64,000 nt of DNA from Scilla litardierei. Its lineage: Eukaryota > Streptophyta > Magnoliopsida > Asparagales > Asparagaceae. The stretch covers positions 94,605,528-94,669,527 of the forward strand of contig CM061133.1 of assembly GCA_030789695.1 (NCBI GenBank), read 5' to 3'. A program made the position numbers and the translations under genes. How positions within the stretch are numbered: position 1 is the stretch's first letter; each line of letters starts with the position of its first letter. Of the stretch, positions 46,813 through 59,185 are shown in pieces. The notes under the pieces are model-generated. The model made no database searches and had not been told where the DNA came from. It saw only the letters and a list, made by a program, of their open reading frames with translations.

Positions 46813-46894
46813 CACAGATGTCCAGTCGGGAAAACTAGGGGTTCTGGCAACGCAGAGGCAGTTTGGTCTGTATTTTTTGGTTCTTTTGGGTATG

Positions 46895-46902
46895 TATTTA
46901 AG
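46895..46902 (+). promoter_or_regulatory. TATA-like box of Athila-like LTR
   Basis: TATTTAAG follows the palindrome array in the orientation of the element. Confidence 0.4.
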
Positions 46903-47956
46903 CCCAGTTTTGTCTCCAGCCCCAGAAGAGACCAAGAAGACTTCTTAGAACAATTTTTCCTTAATTTTAATTCTAGTTAAGCTTTTGTATTGGCGAGAGA
47001 TTAGAGACTTGATCTTAATTTTCTATTTAAAGCTTCTTTGCAACATTGGTTTGTCAAGATCTCTTGCAAGTTTTGATTTTTATGATATACCTCTTATTGA
47101 ATCTTGATTGCATGATGAATTCCATTGTTGATCTTGTCTCTCTATCATTTCCAATATTATTTGCGAGTAGTTCCTTTGCTCTAGGGCAAAAGGATGAATC
47201 CTATGGATCTAATGTTTGATTCGTGAGATCTATTGAATTTCCATGAAAGTAGACTTGTGAGAAAGGTTAGATCTTGATTGCTTTACAACGGATAGGTAGG
47301 GATTTCTCTTGGATCTTAAGAGCTCGATACAGGATCTTGATCTAAGGAAAGCCCTTGTATTCGATTTAGGATTTCAATCGAAATTTCCTAGATTTGGTGT
47401 GCGACAACGACCAAAGCTAGCATTTTTATTGTTCTCCTACACTCATACTCGTTGCACGACAGTGAATGAGTACAGACTATCACGATCTAGATCTGAACTC
47501 AAGTTGCACGACATCGAACTGGAGTTGGGATTTGACGTTATTGCCAATCTTAATGCTAGTGGTCTAGACTAGGCTTGCATGACAGCGAGGCTCTAGTTTA
47601 GATTGCTATAGACTTGCGTAGCACGAAAGCGTGCACCGGTTCTCCAATTAGTTGCTGCAAGTTCACATTAAACCAAGATTTATTGCATGGTAGTTCATAA
47701 CTCACTTTGATGACATGAAAAATCCATAGTGGGAATTCCCTAGCCCTAGACATCTTTATTATATTGAATTTGCATTAATACTCGAATGATTGATACCATC
47801 CTTTCTCTAACGATTTTCCACCACGTAGCTTAATAACTAAAATAGAGTACCATCATTAGTCCTCCATATGATTCGATACCCGCTTGCCACTTAACCGTGC
47901 CCTTGCAGTAAAGCTACATTGGTTTCCGGGTGTATATCCGGGAGCGATCAAGTTTT

Positions 47957-47973
47957 TGGAGTCGTTGCTTGGG
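47957..47973 (+). other. Degenerate tRNA-Asp primer-binding site (Gypsy-4)
   Basis: TGGAGTCGTTGCTTGGG matches the tRNA-Asp PBS at about 13 of 17 positions and is followed by aggcgac as in Gypsy-1. Confidence 0.55.
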
Positions 47974-48078
47974 AGGCGACAGTATTTTACTTTTTCTTAC
48001 TAAGTACTCACACAATTATTGACGTTGTTTTCCAGACTTTTCTATTGGTATTTAACAGGTTATCTGGAAGACGCGAAG

Positions 48079-49706
48079 ATGAGCACATACTCTAGCCCAC
48101 GATACGTCGATACTTTTTTGCCCATTCTGGAGGAACTTGTGGACGAGGTTAAAGCCACATGACCCATTTCCATCAATATGGAGGACCAGCATGAGCAATA
48201 ATTCGCTACCTTCATCTTTGATCAAATCTCCCTGATAGGAACGATCAAGGGTAGCATTAGAGTTAATGCTAGAGATGATAAGCTATATCTTGAAGTTGAC
48301 GGAGTTCCTTAGCCTACAATGAATTAAGGCATTGAAGCATGCACCGAAGAGATCAACGCTCATGAAGAACTACTTTGGGATACCGACATTCAAGGAAGTA
48401 CGCTTGCTAAAACCTTTTGTGACATGGGTTTATACACTGACTTACCATTTGATGATAGGTATGAACAAGAGGAGAGTGGTGGTTCCATCAACTCGGGAGC
48501 AGAGTCACCTAGCACATACTTTGACGCTCCATCCTCACTAAGCAGTGATTTTGAGTCGGCATGCAAGATCCTATCTTCTAAAGAGGAAGTGGAAACGGGG
48601 GGTAAAGCACCCCTCGAGGTAGACCTAAAACAATTACCTCCTAACTTAAGGTATGCATTTTTGGGTAATAAATTGACATATCATGTTATTGTTAATGCTA
48701 ATCTCAACCACTATCAACTCGAGAGTCTTCTTAATGTCCGAAGAAGCCATAGGGATGTCCTTGGTTATAGCATTTTCGACCTCAAGGGGATTAGTCCTAG
48801 GCTATGTACCCAAAGGATTCATCTTGAAAACACCGAAGCCACCTCCATTGAGCCTCAAAGGCTGTTAAACCCCAATATGAAGGAGGTGGTTAAAAAGAGA
48901 TCCTTAGACTGCTTAAAGCCGATATCATCTATCCTATTTCTGACAGCAGATGGGTTAGCCTGGTTCATGTCGTCCCTAAGAAGGGAGGAATGACCGTAAT
49001 AAAAAATGATAAGGGTGAATCTATATAGACACGGACCGCACGGGTTGTCGTATGTGCATCGATTACAGAAAATTGCATAAAGCTACCTGGAAGGACCATT
49101 ACCCATTACACTTTATTTACCAAATGCTAGAACGTCTCATTAAGCATAAACATTTTGCTATTTGCATGGGTATTCAGGATTCTTTCAGATTCCCCTCCAC
49201 GAGGATGACCATGAAAAGACCTCCTTCATGTGCCCTTATGGCACTTATGCTTACCGTAGGATGCCCTTTGGTCTTTGCAATGCCCCCGCCACCTTTCAAA
49301 GGTGCATGCCATCCATTTTTTTTGGTTACATTGAAGGCATGATGGAAGTCTTTATGGATGACTTTTCTGTGTATGGCAATGAATTCGACTCATTTTTGGC
49401 TAATTTAACTAAATTTTTAAAAGATACCAACAAAATAATCTAACGCTTAATTGGGAAAAATGCCATTTCATGGTTACTGAGGGAATAATTCTTGGGCATC
49501 TTGTCTCATCGAGAGGAATTGAAGTTGACAAAGCTAAAATTGAGGTAATAAAAAAGCTACACCCTCCTATTAATGTCAAGGGAATTAGAGTATTCCTTGG
49601 TAATGCGGGGTTTTACTGCCGTTTTATTAAGTATTTTGCTCAAATTGCCCGACCACTTACTTCTTTACTTGCTAAAGATGCACGCTTTGTTTTTTCATTT
49701 GATTGT
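48079..49706 (+). pseudogene. pol: Athila-like pre-RT and RT fragment, cut by element B
   Basis: After the PBS at 47957 there is no recognisable Gag. From about 48600 the sequence reads as the Athila pre-RT region (D-L-K-Q-L-P-P, L-E-N-T-E-A) and from about 48940 as reverse transcriptase: V-V-P-K-K-G-G-M-T-V, M-C-I-D-Y-R-K, F-G-L-C-N-A-P-A-T-F-Q near 49270, active site F-M-D-D near 49355, and the N-A-G-F-Y-C-R-F-I-K motif near 49610. Frameshifts occur near 48895, 49150 and 49440. The fragment is cut at 49706 by the LTR of the B complex, so RNase H and integrase, if present, lie beyond the window. Confidence 0.8.
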
Positions 49707-51705
49707 TGTTGGATCTGGATCCTAGCCTAGAGGAGGGTGAATAGGCTAATAAAAAATTCTCGCGCAACCCACAAGAATTTTCACGCAGTTAAAAGCACAA
49801 GTAGAGTAAATAAGAGACAATCACAAAATAGGCACAGATTTACCCTAGTTCGGTCGCAACAACGACCTACGTCCAGCCCCAAGAAAATTCTAGCATTAAT
49901 AAGTTCCTTCTATACACCTATAATGGGGTCAAAGCTCCAACTCTCCACCTCGACTGTACCACCCTTAACAAAGTGCAGAACTCTATCAACATAGTAAACA
50001 CGTATCTTGACTGCTACAACACGTCAAAACCCGCTTGTCTAGCCCCAACCAGACAAGTCCAAAATAGTCACAAAATATGGTAAAGTTTTCCCTACAGAGA
50101 ACATCACACTAAGAAACGAATATAAATAGTAAAGAGTTTAGAAATGTTTAGTTCATGTCCGTGTAGTTGTCTTTGTCAATCAGCACGTTGTCAGCTCCAG
50201 TCTGACGTAAACGGTGGCTCGATCCGACTCCTGGATCTCAATCAGGCTCAAATAGCACTCTGGTCTGTGCATTAAGTAATCCTAATTCAACTAAAATTAT
50301 CAGCGATCTGTGTGCACAACAAACCCACTTAAATCATTTTCCATGTCAGCATCTGATATCTTCGTTTCGTTTTCACGCAATCACCTCAGTCCGCTTCTCG
50401 TTAGGGCGTGCAACTTCGATCTTTCGATGGTGAGGCACTTGACGGTGAACTCCGCTTGAGGATCAGAGAGCATTCGACGGTGGTTCTCTACGGCGAGCTC
50501 AAGATCTTGACGGCGACTTCTAGACTCCTGCAGATGCTTCTCCAGCGGTCTACGATGAGATGAGGCACACGACGGACTTCAAACTTCTCCGCTTCGAGCT
50601 CTCGACGGTGAGTACTTCGTCAACTTCAGCAGCGTCTCCAAGCGATGTTGTCTTGTTGGCAAGGTGCTTGCTTAGATGGCTCGAGGGCAATCCATGGCAG
50701 CGATGTGGAGCTTTGATGATGGAGACGACGGTGGGTTCTCTTTAACAGCGACATCCAACAGTAGCGTGACGAAGGCTCCGACGATGTGGGCTTCGAACAA
50801 CAGCTGCTTCTCGATGGTGATTTCAAATGAGGAAGCTAACGGTGTAAGCTTGACTTCGTCATGTGGAGGTTTGAACGGCAGTAGATGTTTGATGATATCG
50901 ACGGCAGTGCCGAGCTGTGGGTTCGATTGGAGATCTCCGATGGTGCTTTGACCTCAACGTCCAACTTGCCAACAAGAGCTTGACTTCACCGAGCTCCTCG
51001 AACCCAGTTGTGACTCCTCCGATGGCAGCGACAACTTAAGGATACTCGGCGTCGGCGGATGGCAGCGCGAGACTTTGACAGTAGTGACGAGGGCTTTTAT
51101 GCAGCGTTGATGATGATGATGAAGGCTCTTGTGAGGCTTTGGGAAATGATGAGGCTTTTTATATAGGAGAGCTAGGTTTTTGTTAATCTTTAGGTGTAGG
51201 CTCCTTTAGAAAATTGTTTTGGTCGTTGTCGCACTATGTTTTGTAGGCTCCTTTTTGTGATTGCCGCATCTTTCCATTGCTTTGGGATGTGATACATATA
51301 TATAGGAATTGGGTTAGGTTTTGTAGCATAGGGTACGGCTAGGAATGAGTCAAAGTATGCCAATGGCTAGGATGAGGGCTAAAGGATTCGGTCTCATCCT
51401 TCTTGATATGAACTTCAAGTATGAATAAGACTTGGTCTAACCCTCTCTTTAATTGATTTGGTCAATTCCCATTGGGCCCAAACTGACTTCATCTCTTCTC
51501 CTCATTGGACCAAGTCCAATAGTGCTAAGTGAACAACAATCCCTCTTTCTCGAATAATTCTATATGAATAGCAAGTCCTCCATCGCATTGACTTCGTTTG
51601 GGTATTTATGTCATCGCCATCACCGAAACACACTAAGCACACAAGTTAAATAGCGACACACGTTTGTTATCATCGAACTAAGATACTTGATCGTTGCTTC
51701 CAACA
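49707..51705 (-). repeat. LTR B1
   Basis: 1999 bp, from TGTTGGATCTGG to TTCCAACA on the plus strand. A gag-proximal, GC-richer part with many cgacgg/gatggc-like repeats (50400-51130) is followed by a minus-strand TATA box and an AT-rich U3. Frames here recur in the sister LTRs but show no domain. Confidence 0.88.
51157..51165 (-). promoter_or_regulatory. TATA box of LTR B1
   Basis: The minus strand reads CTATATAAAAAG. The same box is at 56296-56304 in LTR B2. Confidence 0.6.
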
Positions 51706-53047
51706 ATCTCTCTCTTTTGATGATGACAAACCCATAAAAGATTTGAGCAAATATGTGGGCATGTGTGAAGTGTGATGAAGGATGTAATGCATATGGGTAA
51801 TACAACGAGATGTAAGCATGCACACAATATAGAAATGGAATAAGCATGCTCCCCCTATTTTCAAGCTCCCTCTAGAACATGTATAGTGTAAGCTCCCCCT
51901 TCAACAATACCAAATATTTTGTCTTTCTCCCCCTGTGTTATAATCAAAAGTGGACTAATGAAGTCATAAAATATCACAAGCAAAAATAAAGTATTATAGA
52001 GTATAGCTAGCACTTGCATGTATTTTCGTCAAAGTAGACACTTCAAATTCATGAAAATCATAATTTAGACTTCACTACCAATGTGCAAGTGTGATGATAC
52101 AAACATTGAAGTACACAAGAAGATTCAATTTAGAACATCAACCAAAACAATCCACATTTTCCAATTAACATGAATTTCACTAGGATTGATTTTTCTCACA
52201 TCATTAAAAATGAATTCAAGTTAGCAAACCCCAAAACATAGCCTATAAGGACTCTTAGATGAGGGGTTTCATTGCTTGACGTGTAAAGTACACCAACGCT
52301 AGAGATTTCCCATAAAGCATATGTTGCATACTCATAGGTAGTATATTTGCCATGAATTGTATCCATTTTTCATACGGAGAAAAGTTCATGTATATATTTT
52401 TTCATTTACAATTCTTTTGTTCTCAATTTTTATTCATGGCAAAACACATCAGATCCCTTAGATAATTCAGTTTTTATTCATCCTACATTCACTTTTCGAC
52501 ATTCATCCAAAGAATCTCCAAAAGTACAACACGTTTAGTATTTGTGAAAGTGAGTATGTATGTATAGAAATCAAATTAATCATTTCATGAAGCATGTCTG
52601 GGCTACCAAATAGTTTCTAACATACGCATGTAGCTATAACAATAATACAATGATTTATACAAAGGATATTAATGAACATAAAATAGTACCACTTATAATG
52701 ATTCATAAGAGGTAGACATTAAGCACATTTTTTTATTTTTGGTTTTTCATTTTATTTGTTTTTCTTTTATAAAGAACTAAAACAAACCTAAAACGCAAAC
52801 ATACAAGCGCACAAACAAAAATTAAATCAAGCACACACACAAAAACTGTTAAGGTATGCAATGAATGCAAGGAGGGAAAGATAATATACCTTCGTGTCGC
52901 TATTTGATTACGGAGCTAAAGAATGAAACTTTCAATTTATTGCTCCTCGACAAATCTCCATCCCACCTAAATGAAAGGTGTTAAGTGTGACTTTGAAATC
53001 CAACAAGGTCCACTAGTGATAGCCATTAAAGTTTTAGGAACCCACAC
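51706..53047 (-). other. PPT and non-coding 3' region, B internal 1
   Basis: The PPT (about 51706-51720) reads as AAAAGAGAGAGAT on the minus strand, less G-rich than in element A. The rest is AT-rich and collinear with 59624-60840 and, more distantly, 35343-36769. No gene is seen. Confidence 0.6.
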
Positions 53048-54830
53048 TTATTTGAACTTTATGTTCGTGTTCCTAAACTTACAATAATAGGATGTGTGAC
53101 CAACACTATCACAAGTAAAACACTTTGCATGCATATTTTTCACAATAGAGGGCACATTGTGGAATTTCTTAAAGTTGGGGTTTTCATCATTTTTCAAACC
53201 AAATCTAAGTCCTCTTGTATTATTCCCATATAATTGATTTTCAAGTATGGTATTCAACGAATGTTTACCAATTGAAAATTTTCTCATGACGATTCCAGAT
53301 TAGAAACTTTGGATTTTAATAGTTTATTTTCATCAACAAGCAAAGTACATTAACTTATAAAAGCTCTCTTGTTTTCCTCTTCTTTCTTTTCAAATTCATC
53401 CATTTTCCTTTTAAGTTCGTTATTTAACATGCACACTTATCATTAAGCTCTCTAATCACATAGTCTTTTCAGTTTCGAGCTTAATCAAATCCTGCTTAAG
53501 CATGCTAAATTATTCAATAAGGAAGGGCAAGAAAGAAAAGCAGCTTCTTCATTAAAGCATGATTTTTTTTCATTATAGCAATGGTAGAATCACGTGCAGC
53601 AAGTTCTTCTTTAAGATGTCAACTTCTTCAGAACTATCTCAGTTTTCTTTTTGTAATTTAAAGCTGGCATTCATATAATCATTTAACGTGAGTTCTAGCT
53701 CATTAATCTCATTTTGCATTCCTTTACAAACATTAAACAGTTCAGCTTTAGTGAAGGAATTTACCGCATCGCTCTTTGTCATTAGGCAGACGACAGCGGA
53801 GTGGGCTACCACCTCTTCATCCTCATCCTCAGCTTCGTTGTCCATGTTCCAAGTTAGCATATTGGCTTTTACTTTATCTTTAGCAACCTGAGCAGTCTCT
53901 TGTTTGCAATGCTTTGCAAAGTGTCCCTTTTTCTTGCATTTGAAGCATTCAACTCTATTATCCGAATCCTGTTCAGAAAATTTTTTATCGCAATTGAAAG
54001 TGTTAGAGAAAATGAACCTTCTATGCATTTCTGATCTTCCTTGAGGAGTTCTGACGAACTTTCTGAAATTTCTAACCATTAGTGCCATCTCATCATCATC
54101 ATCTTCATCTTCGCTAGCTCTTAGAGCAAGTGGCTTTGAAGCTTTCTCCTTTTCCTCAGGTTTCTCTCTTTCTTCAATATTTTGCAATTCAAGCTCGTGG
54201 GACACTAGATTAACTAGCAAGTCCTCCACCCTCATCTGTGATAGATCCTTCGCTTCTTGGATGGTGGTGACTTTAGGCCTGAAAGAGCTTGGTAGTGCTC
54301 TTAATATCTTCCTCACATGTTCAAGACTAGAATATGGCTTACCGAGTGAGATAGACTTGTAGACGATGTTGGTGAACCTCGTAAACATCTTTGATATAGT
54401 CTCTGATGGTATCATGCGAAATCCCTCAAACTCTGTGCTCAGAAGTGCAAGTCTAGACTCATTCACCTATGACGTTCCCTCGTGCATCACCTCCAATGTA
54501 TGCCATATTTCCTGTGCAATTAGACAATGTGAGATATGATTGAATTCAGATTTATCTAATGAACAAATGAGAGCATTCATAGCTTTAGAATAAAGAGAAT
54601 AAAGTCTCCAATCATTATCATCCCATTTGTCATCGGGTTTAGGCATCTCAACATTTTCAATTTTAATGATAGGTGGTTTATATCCTTTTTCAACAATTTT
54701 CCAAGCTTTATAATCAATAAAAATTAAGTAGATTCGCGTACGACTTTTCTAATAAGCATAATCTTTCCATTAAATCTAGGGGACGTGAAAGAGACTGACC
54801 CTCAACAAAAGCACTTTCAATGGGATCAAT
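53048..54830 (-). pseudogene. gag: SIRE-like Gag, B internal 1
   Basis: The longest intact part (54466-53639, 275 residues) covers the capsid C-terminal region (L-P-S-S-F-R-P-K-V), an acidic Lys/Glu-rich linker, the knuckle C-F-K-C-x4-H-x4-C and the start of a coiled coil. The N-terminal domain (54830-54480) is present but frameshifted. The second knuckle C-F-T-C-x4-H-x4-C lies in 53287-53048, after a short damaged coiled-coil stretch. The protein ends just after it. Compared with 60841-62750 the two copies are close relatives with different breaks. Confidence 0.78.
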
Positions 54831-54860
54831 GGTCAATCCTAGGCTAGATCCTAAAACCTA

Positions 54861-54871
54861 CTCTGATACCA
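54861..54871 (-). other. Primer-binding site, initiator tRNA-Met (B internal 1)
   Basis: The minus strand reads TGGTATCAGAG, one base from LTR B2. Confidence 0.85.
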
Positions 54872-56443
54872 CTGATTGGATCTGTATCCTAGCCTAGATG
54901 GGGACTGAATAGGCTAATAAAAAATTCTCGCGCAACCCACGAGAAATCACACGCAGTTAAAAGCACAAGCAGAGTAAATAAGAGACAATCACAGAGTACG
55001 TACATATTTAACCTAGTTCGGTCGCAACAACGACCTACGTCCAGCCCCAAGCAAATACTAGCATTAATAAGTTCCTTCTGTACACCTACAATGGGGTCCT
55101 AGCTCCAAATCCCCACCTAGACTGTACTATACTCAACAAAGTGCAGAACTCTATTAACCTAGTAAATGCGTATCTTGACTGCTACAAAACATCAAGACCA
55201 TCTTGTCTAGTCCCAACCAGACAAGTCCAAAATAGTATCAAAATATGGCAAAGTTTTCCCTACAGAGAACATTACAATAAGACACGAATATAAATAGTAA
55301 AGAGTTTAGAAATGCTCAGTTCGTGTCCGTGTAGTCGTCTCTGTCAATCAGCACGTCGTCAGCTCCAGTCTGACGCAAACGGTGTCTCGATCCCACTCCT
55401 GGATCTCAATCAGGCTCAAATAGCACTCTGGTCTGTGCGTTAAGTAATCACAATTCAACTCAAATTATAAGCGGTCTGTACGCATTGCAACCCCACTTAA
55501 ATCATTTTCCTCGTCCGCATCCGATCTCTTCGTTTCGTTTTCATGCAATCACCTCCATCCGCTTCTCATTAGGGTATGCAGCTTCGATATGTCGACGGCA
55601 AGGCACTTGACGGCGAGCTTCGCTTGAGGATTCGATGGTGTTCGACGATGGTTCTCTACAGCGAGCTCAAGATCACGACGGCAACTTCTAGACTCCCGCA
55701 GAGGCTTCTCCAGCGGTCTCCAATGAGATGAGGCACACGGCAGACTTCGAACTTCTTCGCTTCGAGCTCTCGACGACGAGTACTTCGGTAGCTTCAGCGG
55801 TGTCTCCGAGCGATGTTGTCTTGTTGGCATGGTGCTTACGTAGATGGCTCGAGGGCGATACATGGCAGCTATAAGGAGCTTTGATGATGGAGATGACAGT
55901 GGGTTCTCTTCAACTACGACGTCCGACAGCAGCGTTACGTAGGCTCCGACGATGTGGGCTTCCAACAGCAGCTGCTTCTCGGCGGCGGTTTCAGATGAGT
56001 AAGTAAACGACGTAAGCTTGACTTCGTCATGTGGAAGTTTGAACGGCAGCGTACGTTTGATGATGTCGACGGCAGTGCCGAGCTGTGGGTTCGATGGGAG
56101 AACTCTGATGGCACTTTGACCTCAACGTCCAACTCGCCGGCAAGAGCTCGACTTCTCCTATGGCAGCGTCGACTTAATGATACTTGGCGTCAACGGATGG
56201 CAGCACGAGACTTTGACGGCTGCGACGAGGGCTTTTGTGCAGCGTTGATGATGATGATGAAGGCTCTTGTGAAGCTTTGGGAGATGAAGAGGCTTTTTAT
56301 ATAGGAGAGCTAGGTTTTTGTTAAGCTTTAGGTGTAGGCTCCTTTAGAAAGTTGTTTTGGTTGTTGCCGCACTATGTTTTGTAGCCCCCCTTTTTGTGAT
56401 TACCGCATCTTTCCATTGCTTTGGGATGGGATATATATATATA

Positions 56444-57207
56444 CTAGTCATTACCAGTGCCCATAGGGCACGGTTTATTTAATGGCTGAGTTTTTCTCCC
56501 CCACAAATTTCAAGTTCCCCCAAATTTCAAGTTTTCCCACAAAATTTCAAGTTTCCCCCCAAATTTAAGTTTTCCCCCAAAATTTAAGTCCCCCCAAAAT
56601 TGTCATTACCACCTTGGACAAACTTGTCACGTAGGACAAAGCTTTGTCCTAGTAGGATAAGATTCAAAATCTTCATAGAACCGGAAAAAAAAATGGCCGA
56701 AAGGGGTGAGAATAAAAAGTGTGGGTGTGTGTGTGAGGAGGGTCCATAGGCAAAAATACAAAACCCGGGGTTGTATGTTCAAAATTCCACACCTCCTCTT
56801 TTATCCCTCAAAATCTCATCTCTTATATTTTCTCTTATTCAATTTCCCTGTTTTATATAATAGATATCCAAATTCTCTTATCCAAATTCTCATGTCCAAA
56901 TTCTCTTATCAATTTCTCTTGATAACATCCGTCTTTTATATAATAGATATCCCTTATCCAATTTCTCTTGTCCAATATCTCTTATCCAATTTCTCTTGAT
57001 AACATCTCTCGTTTGTAATATAGATATCTCTTATCCAATTTCTCTTGATAACATCACTCTTATCCAATTTCTATTGTCCAATATCTCTTATTCAATTTCT
57101 CTTGATAACATCCCTCTTTTATAATATAGATATCTCTTATCCAATTTATCTTGTCCAATATCTCTAATCCAATTTCTCTTAATAACATCCCTCTTTTATA
57201 ATATAGA
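56444..57207 (-). mobile_element. Helitron copy 1
   Basis: 764 bp. The 3' end (left) has hairpin arms GTGCCC/GGGCAC with a 3-base loop, then CTAG. The 5' end (right) is TCTATATTATAAAAG at 57207. About 280 bp next to the 5' end consist of the minisatellite described at 58085-59185. The middle holds C-rich caaatttaag/ccccc runs and a segment shared with copy 2. Confidence 0.72.
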
Positions 57208-59185
57208 CTAGTCATTACCCGTGCCCATAGGGCACGGTTTATTTAATGGCTGAGTTTTTCTCCCCCACAAATTTCAAGTTCCCCCAAATTTCAAGTTTTC
57301 CCACAAAATTTCAAATTTCCCCCAAATTTAAGTTTTCCCCCAAAAATTAAGTCCCCCGAAAATTGTCATTACCACCTAGGACAAACTTGCCACGTAGGAC
57401 AAAGCTTTGTCCTAGTAGGATAAGATTCAAAATCTTCAAAGAACTGGAAAAAAATGGTCGGAAGGGGTGAGAATAAAAAGTGTGGGTGGGTGTGTGGGGA
57501 GGGTCCATGGGCAAAAATACAAAAACGATGTTGTATGTGCAAAATTCCCCACCTCCTCTCTTATTCCTCAAAATCTCATCTCTTATATTTTCTTTTATCC
57601 AATTTCCCTGTTTTATATAATATATATCCAAATGCTCTTATCCAATTTCTCATGCCCAAATTCTTTTATCCAATTTCTCTTGATAACATCCCACTTTTAT
57701 ATAATAGAAAAATTTCTAGTTTCCCCCAAATTTAAGTTTCCCCCAAAATTTAAGTCTCCCCAAAATTGTCATTACGACCTTGGACAAACTTGTCACGTAG
57801 GACAAAGCTTTTTCCTAGTAGGATAAGATTCAAAATCTTCAAAGAACTGGAAAAAAATGGTTGGAAGAGGATAGAATAAAAAGTGTGGGTGGGTGTGTGG
57901 AGAGGGTCCATGGGCAAAAAAATACAAAAACCGGGGTTGTATGTGCAAAATTCCCCACCTCCTCTTTTATCCCTCAAAATCTCATCTCTTATATTTTCTC
58001 TTATCCAATTTCTCTGTTTTATATAATAGATAGCCAAATTCTCTTATCCAATTTCTCATGGCCAAATTCTCTTATCAATTTCTCTTAATAACATCCTTAT
58101 TTTATATAATAGATATCTCTTATCCAATTTCACTTGTCCAATGTCTCTTATCCAATTTCTCTTGATAACATCTCTCTTTTGTAATATAGATATATCTTAT
58201 CCAATTTCTCTTGATAACATCTCTCTTTTGTAATATAGATATATCTTATCCAATTTCTCTTGATAGCATCACTCTTATCCAATTTCTATTGTCCAATATC
58301 TCTTATTCAATTTCTCTTGATAACATCCCTCTTTTATAATATAGATATCTCTTATCCAATTTATCTTGTCCAATATCTCTTATCCAATTTCTCTTGATAA
58401 CATCCCTCTCTTATAATATAGATATCTCTTATCCAATTTCTCATGTCTAATATCTCTTATCCAATTTCTCTTGACAACATCACTCTTTTATAATATAGAT
58501 AACTCTTATCCAATTTCTCTTGTCCAATATCTCTTATCCAATTTCTCTTGATAACATCCCTCTTTTATAATATTGATATCTCTTATCCAATTTCTCTTGA
58601 TAACATCCCTCTCTTATAATATATATATCTCTTATCCAATTTCTCTTGTCCAATATCTCTTACCCAATTTCTCTTGATAACATCCCTCTGTTATAATATA
58701 GATATCTCTTACATAATTTCTCTTGTCCAATATCTCTTATCCAATTTCTCTTGATAACATCCCTCTTTTATAATATAGATATCTCTTATCTAATTTCTCT
58801 TGATAACATCCCTCTCTTATAATATAGAAATCTCTAATCCAATTTCTCATGTCCAATATCTCTTATCCAATTTCTCTTGATAACATCCCTCTTTTATAAT
58901 ATTGCTATCTCTTATCCAATTTCTCTTTTCCAATATCTCTTATCCAATTTCTCTTGATAACATCCCTCTTTTATAATTTAGATATCTCTTATCCAATTTC
59001 TCTTTTCCAATATCGCTTATCCAATTTCTCTTGATAACATCCCTCTTTTATAATATAGATATCTCTTATCCAATTTCTCTTGATAACATCCCTCTCTTAT
59101 AATATAGATATCTCTTATCCAATTTCTCTTGTCCAATATCTCTTATCCAATTTCTCTTGATAACATCCCTCTTTTATAATATAGA
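57208..59185 (-). mobile_element. Helitron copy 2, internally duplicated
   Basis: The 3' end (57208, left) has an 8-bp-stem hairpin CCGTGCCCTATGGGCACGG, 7 bases, then CTAG, which directly abuts the TC start of copy 1. At about 57713 a second copy of the body begins that lacks the hairpin end. The 5' part is a long minisatellite. Confidence 0.7.
58085..59185 (-). repeat. 77/49-bp minisatellite built from the Helitron 5' end
   Basis: About seventeen monomers, each opening with a variant of gataacatccctc on the plus strand. Full monomers are about 77 bp; a shorter form of about 49 bp lacks the tccaatatctcttatccaat-type second half. Each monomer includes the reverse complement of TCTATATTATAAAAG, the Helitron 5' terminus. 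The same repeat is present four times or so at 56925-57207. Confidence 0.88.

Larger units (their letters stand above)
31892..47950 (+). mobile_element. Degraded Athila-like Ty3/gypsy element (Gypsy-3), interrupted
   Basis: Read on the plus strand: LTR end and degenerate PBS (31897-31913), leader, SIRE-like element A inserted at 31978-40121, then an unrecognised N-terminal frame, Athila-type pol (41100-43935), a long non-coding region, PPT (45793-45805) and an LTR (about 45806-47950). The element carries many stops and frameshifts and is old. The join across the insertion is inferred from matching orientation and from the approximate TSD cccac/ccaac. Confidence 0.65.
45806..47950 (+). repeat. 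Athila-like LTR lying between two pol regions
   Basis: The LTR is bounded on the left by a PPT and on the right by gcgatca, a 6-base spacer and a degenerate tRNA-Asp PBS, so it serves as 3' LTR to the left element and 5' LTR to the right one. It holds a palindrome array (46138-46812) and a TATA-like box. The left border is approximate. No gene is seen. Confidence 0.6.
56444..59185 (-). mobile_element. Composite non-autonomous Helitron
   Basis: On the minus strand the insertion starts A|TCTATATTATAAAAG (59185) and ends with a hairpin followed by CTAG|T (56444). A 5' TC, a 3' CTRR preceded by a short hairpin, and insertion between A and T without duplication are the defining Helitron features. 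The sister LTR B1 (about 51295-51305) has only a short ta-repeat at this point. No Rep/helicase gene is present, so it is non-autonomous. Internally it is two head-to-tail copies (56444-57207 and 57208-59185). Confidence 0.8.

Noticed and set aside
50560..50951. Frames in the SIRE-like LTRs with Asp/Ser-rich products (also 56029-56304, 63734-63955)
   Set aside because: They lie on the strand opposite to gag within LTR sequence, differ in frame between copies and show no domain.
58085..59185. Regular repeats that might resemble a CRISPR array
   Set aside because: Repeats are directly tandem without unique spacers, in plant nuclear DNA inside a Helitron.
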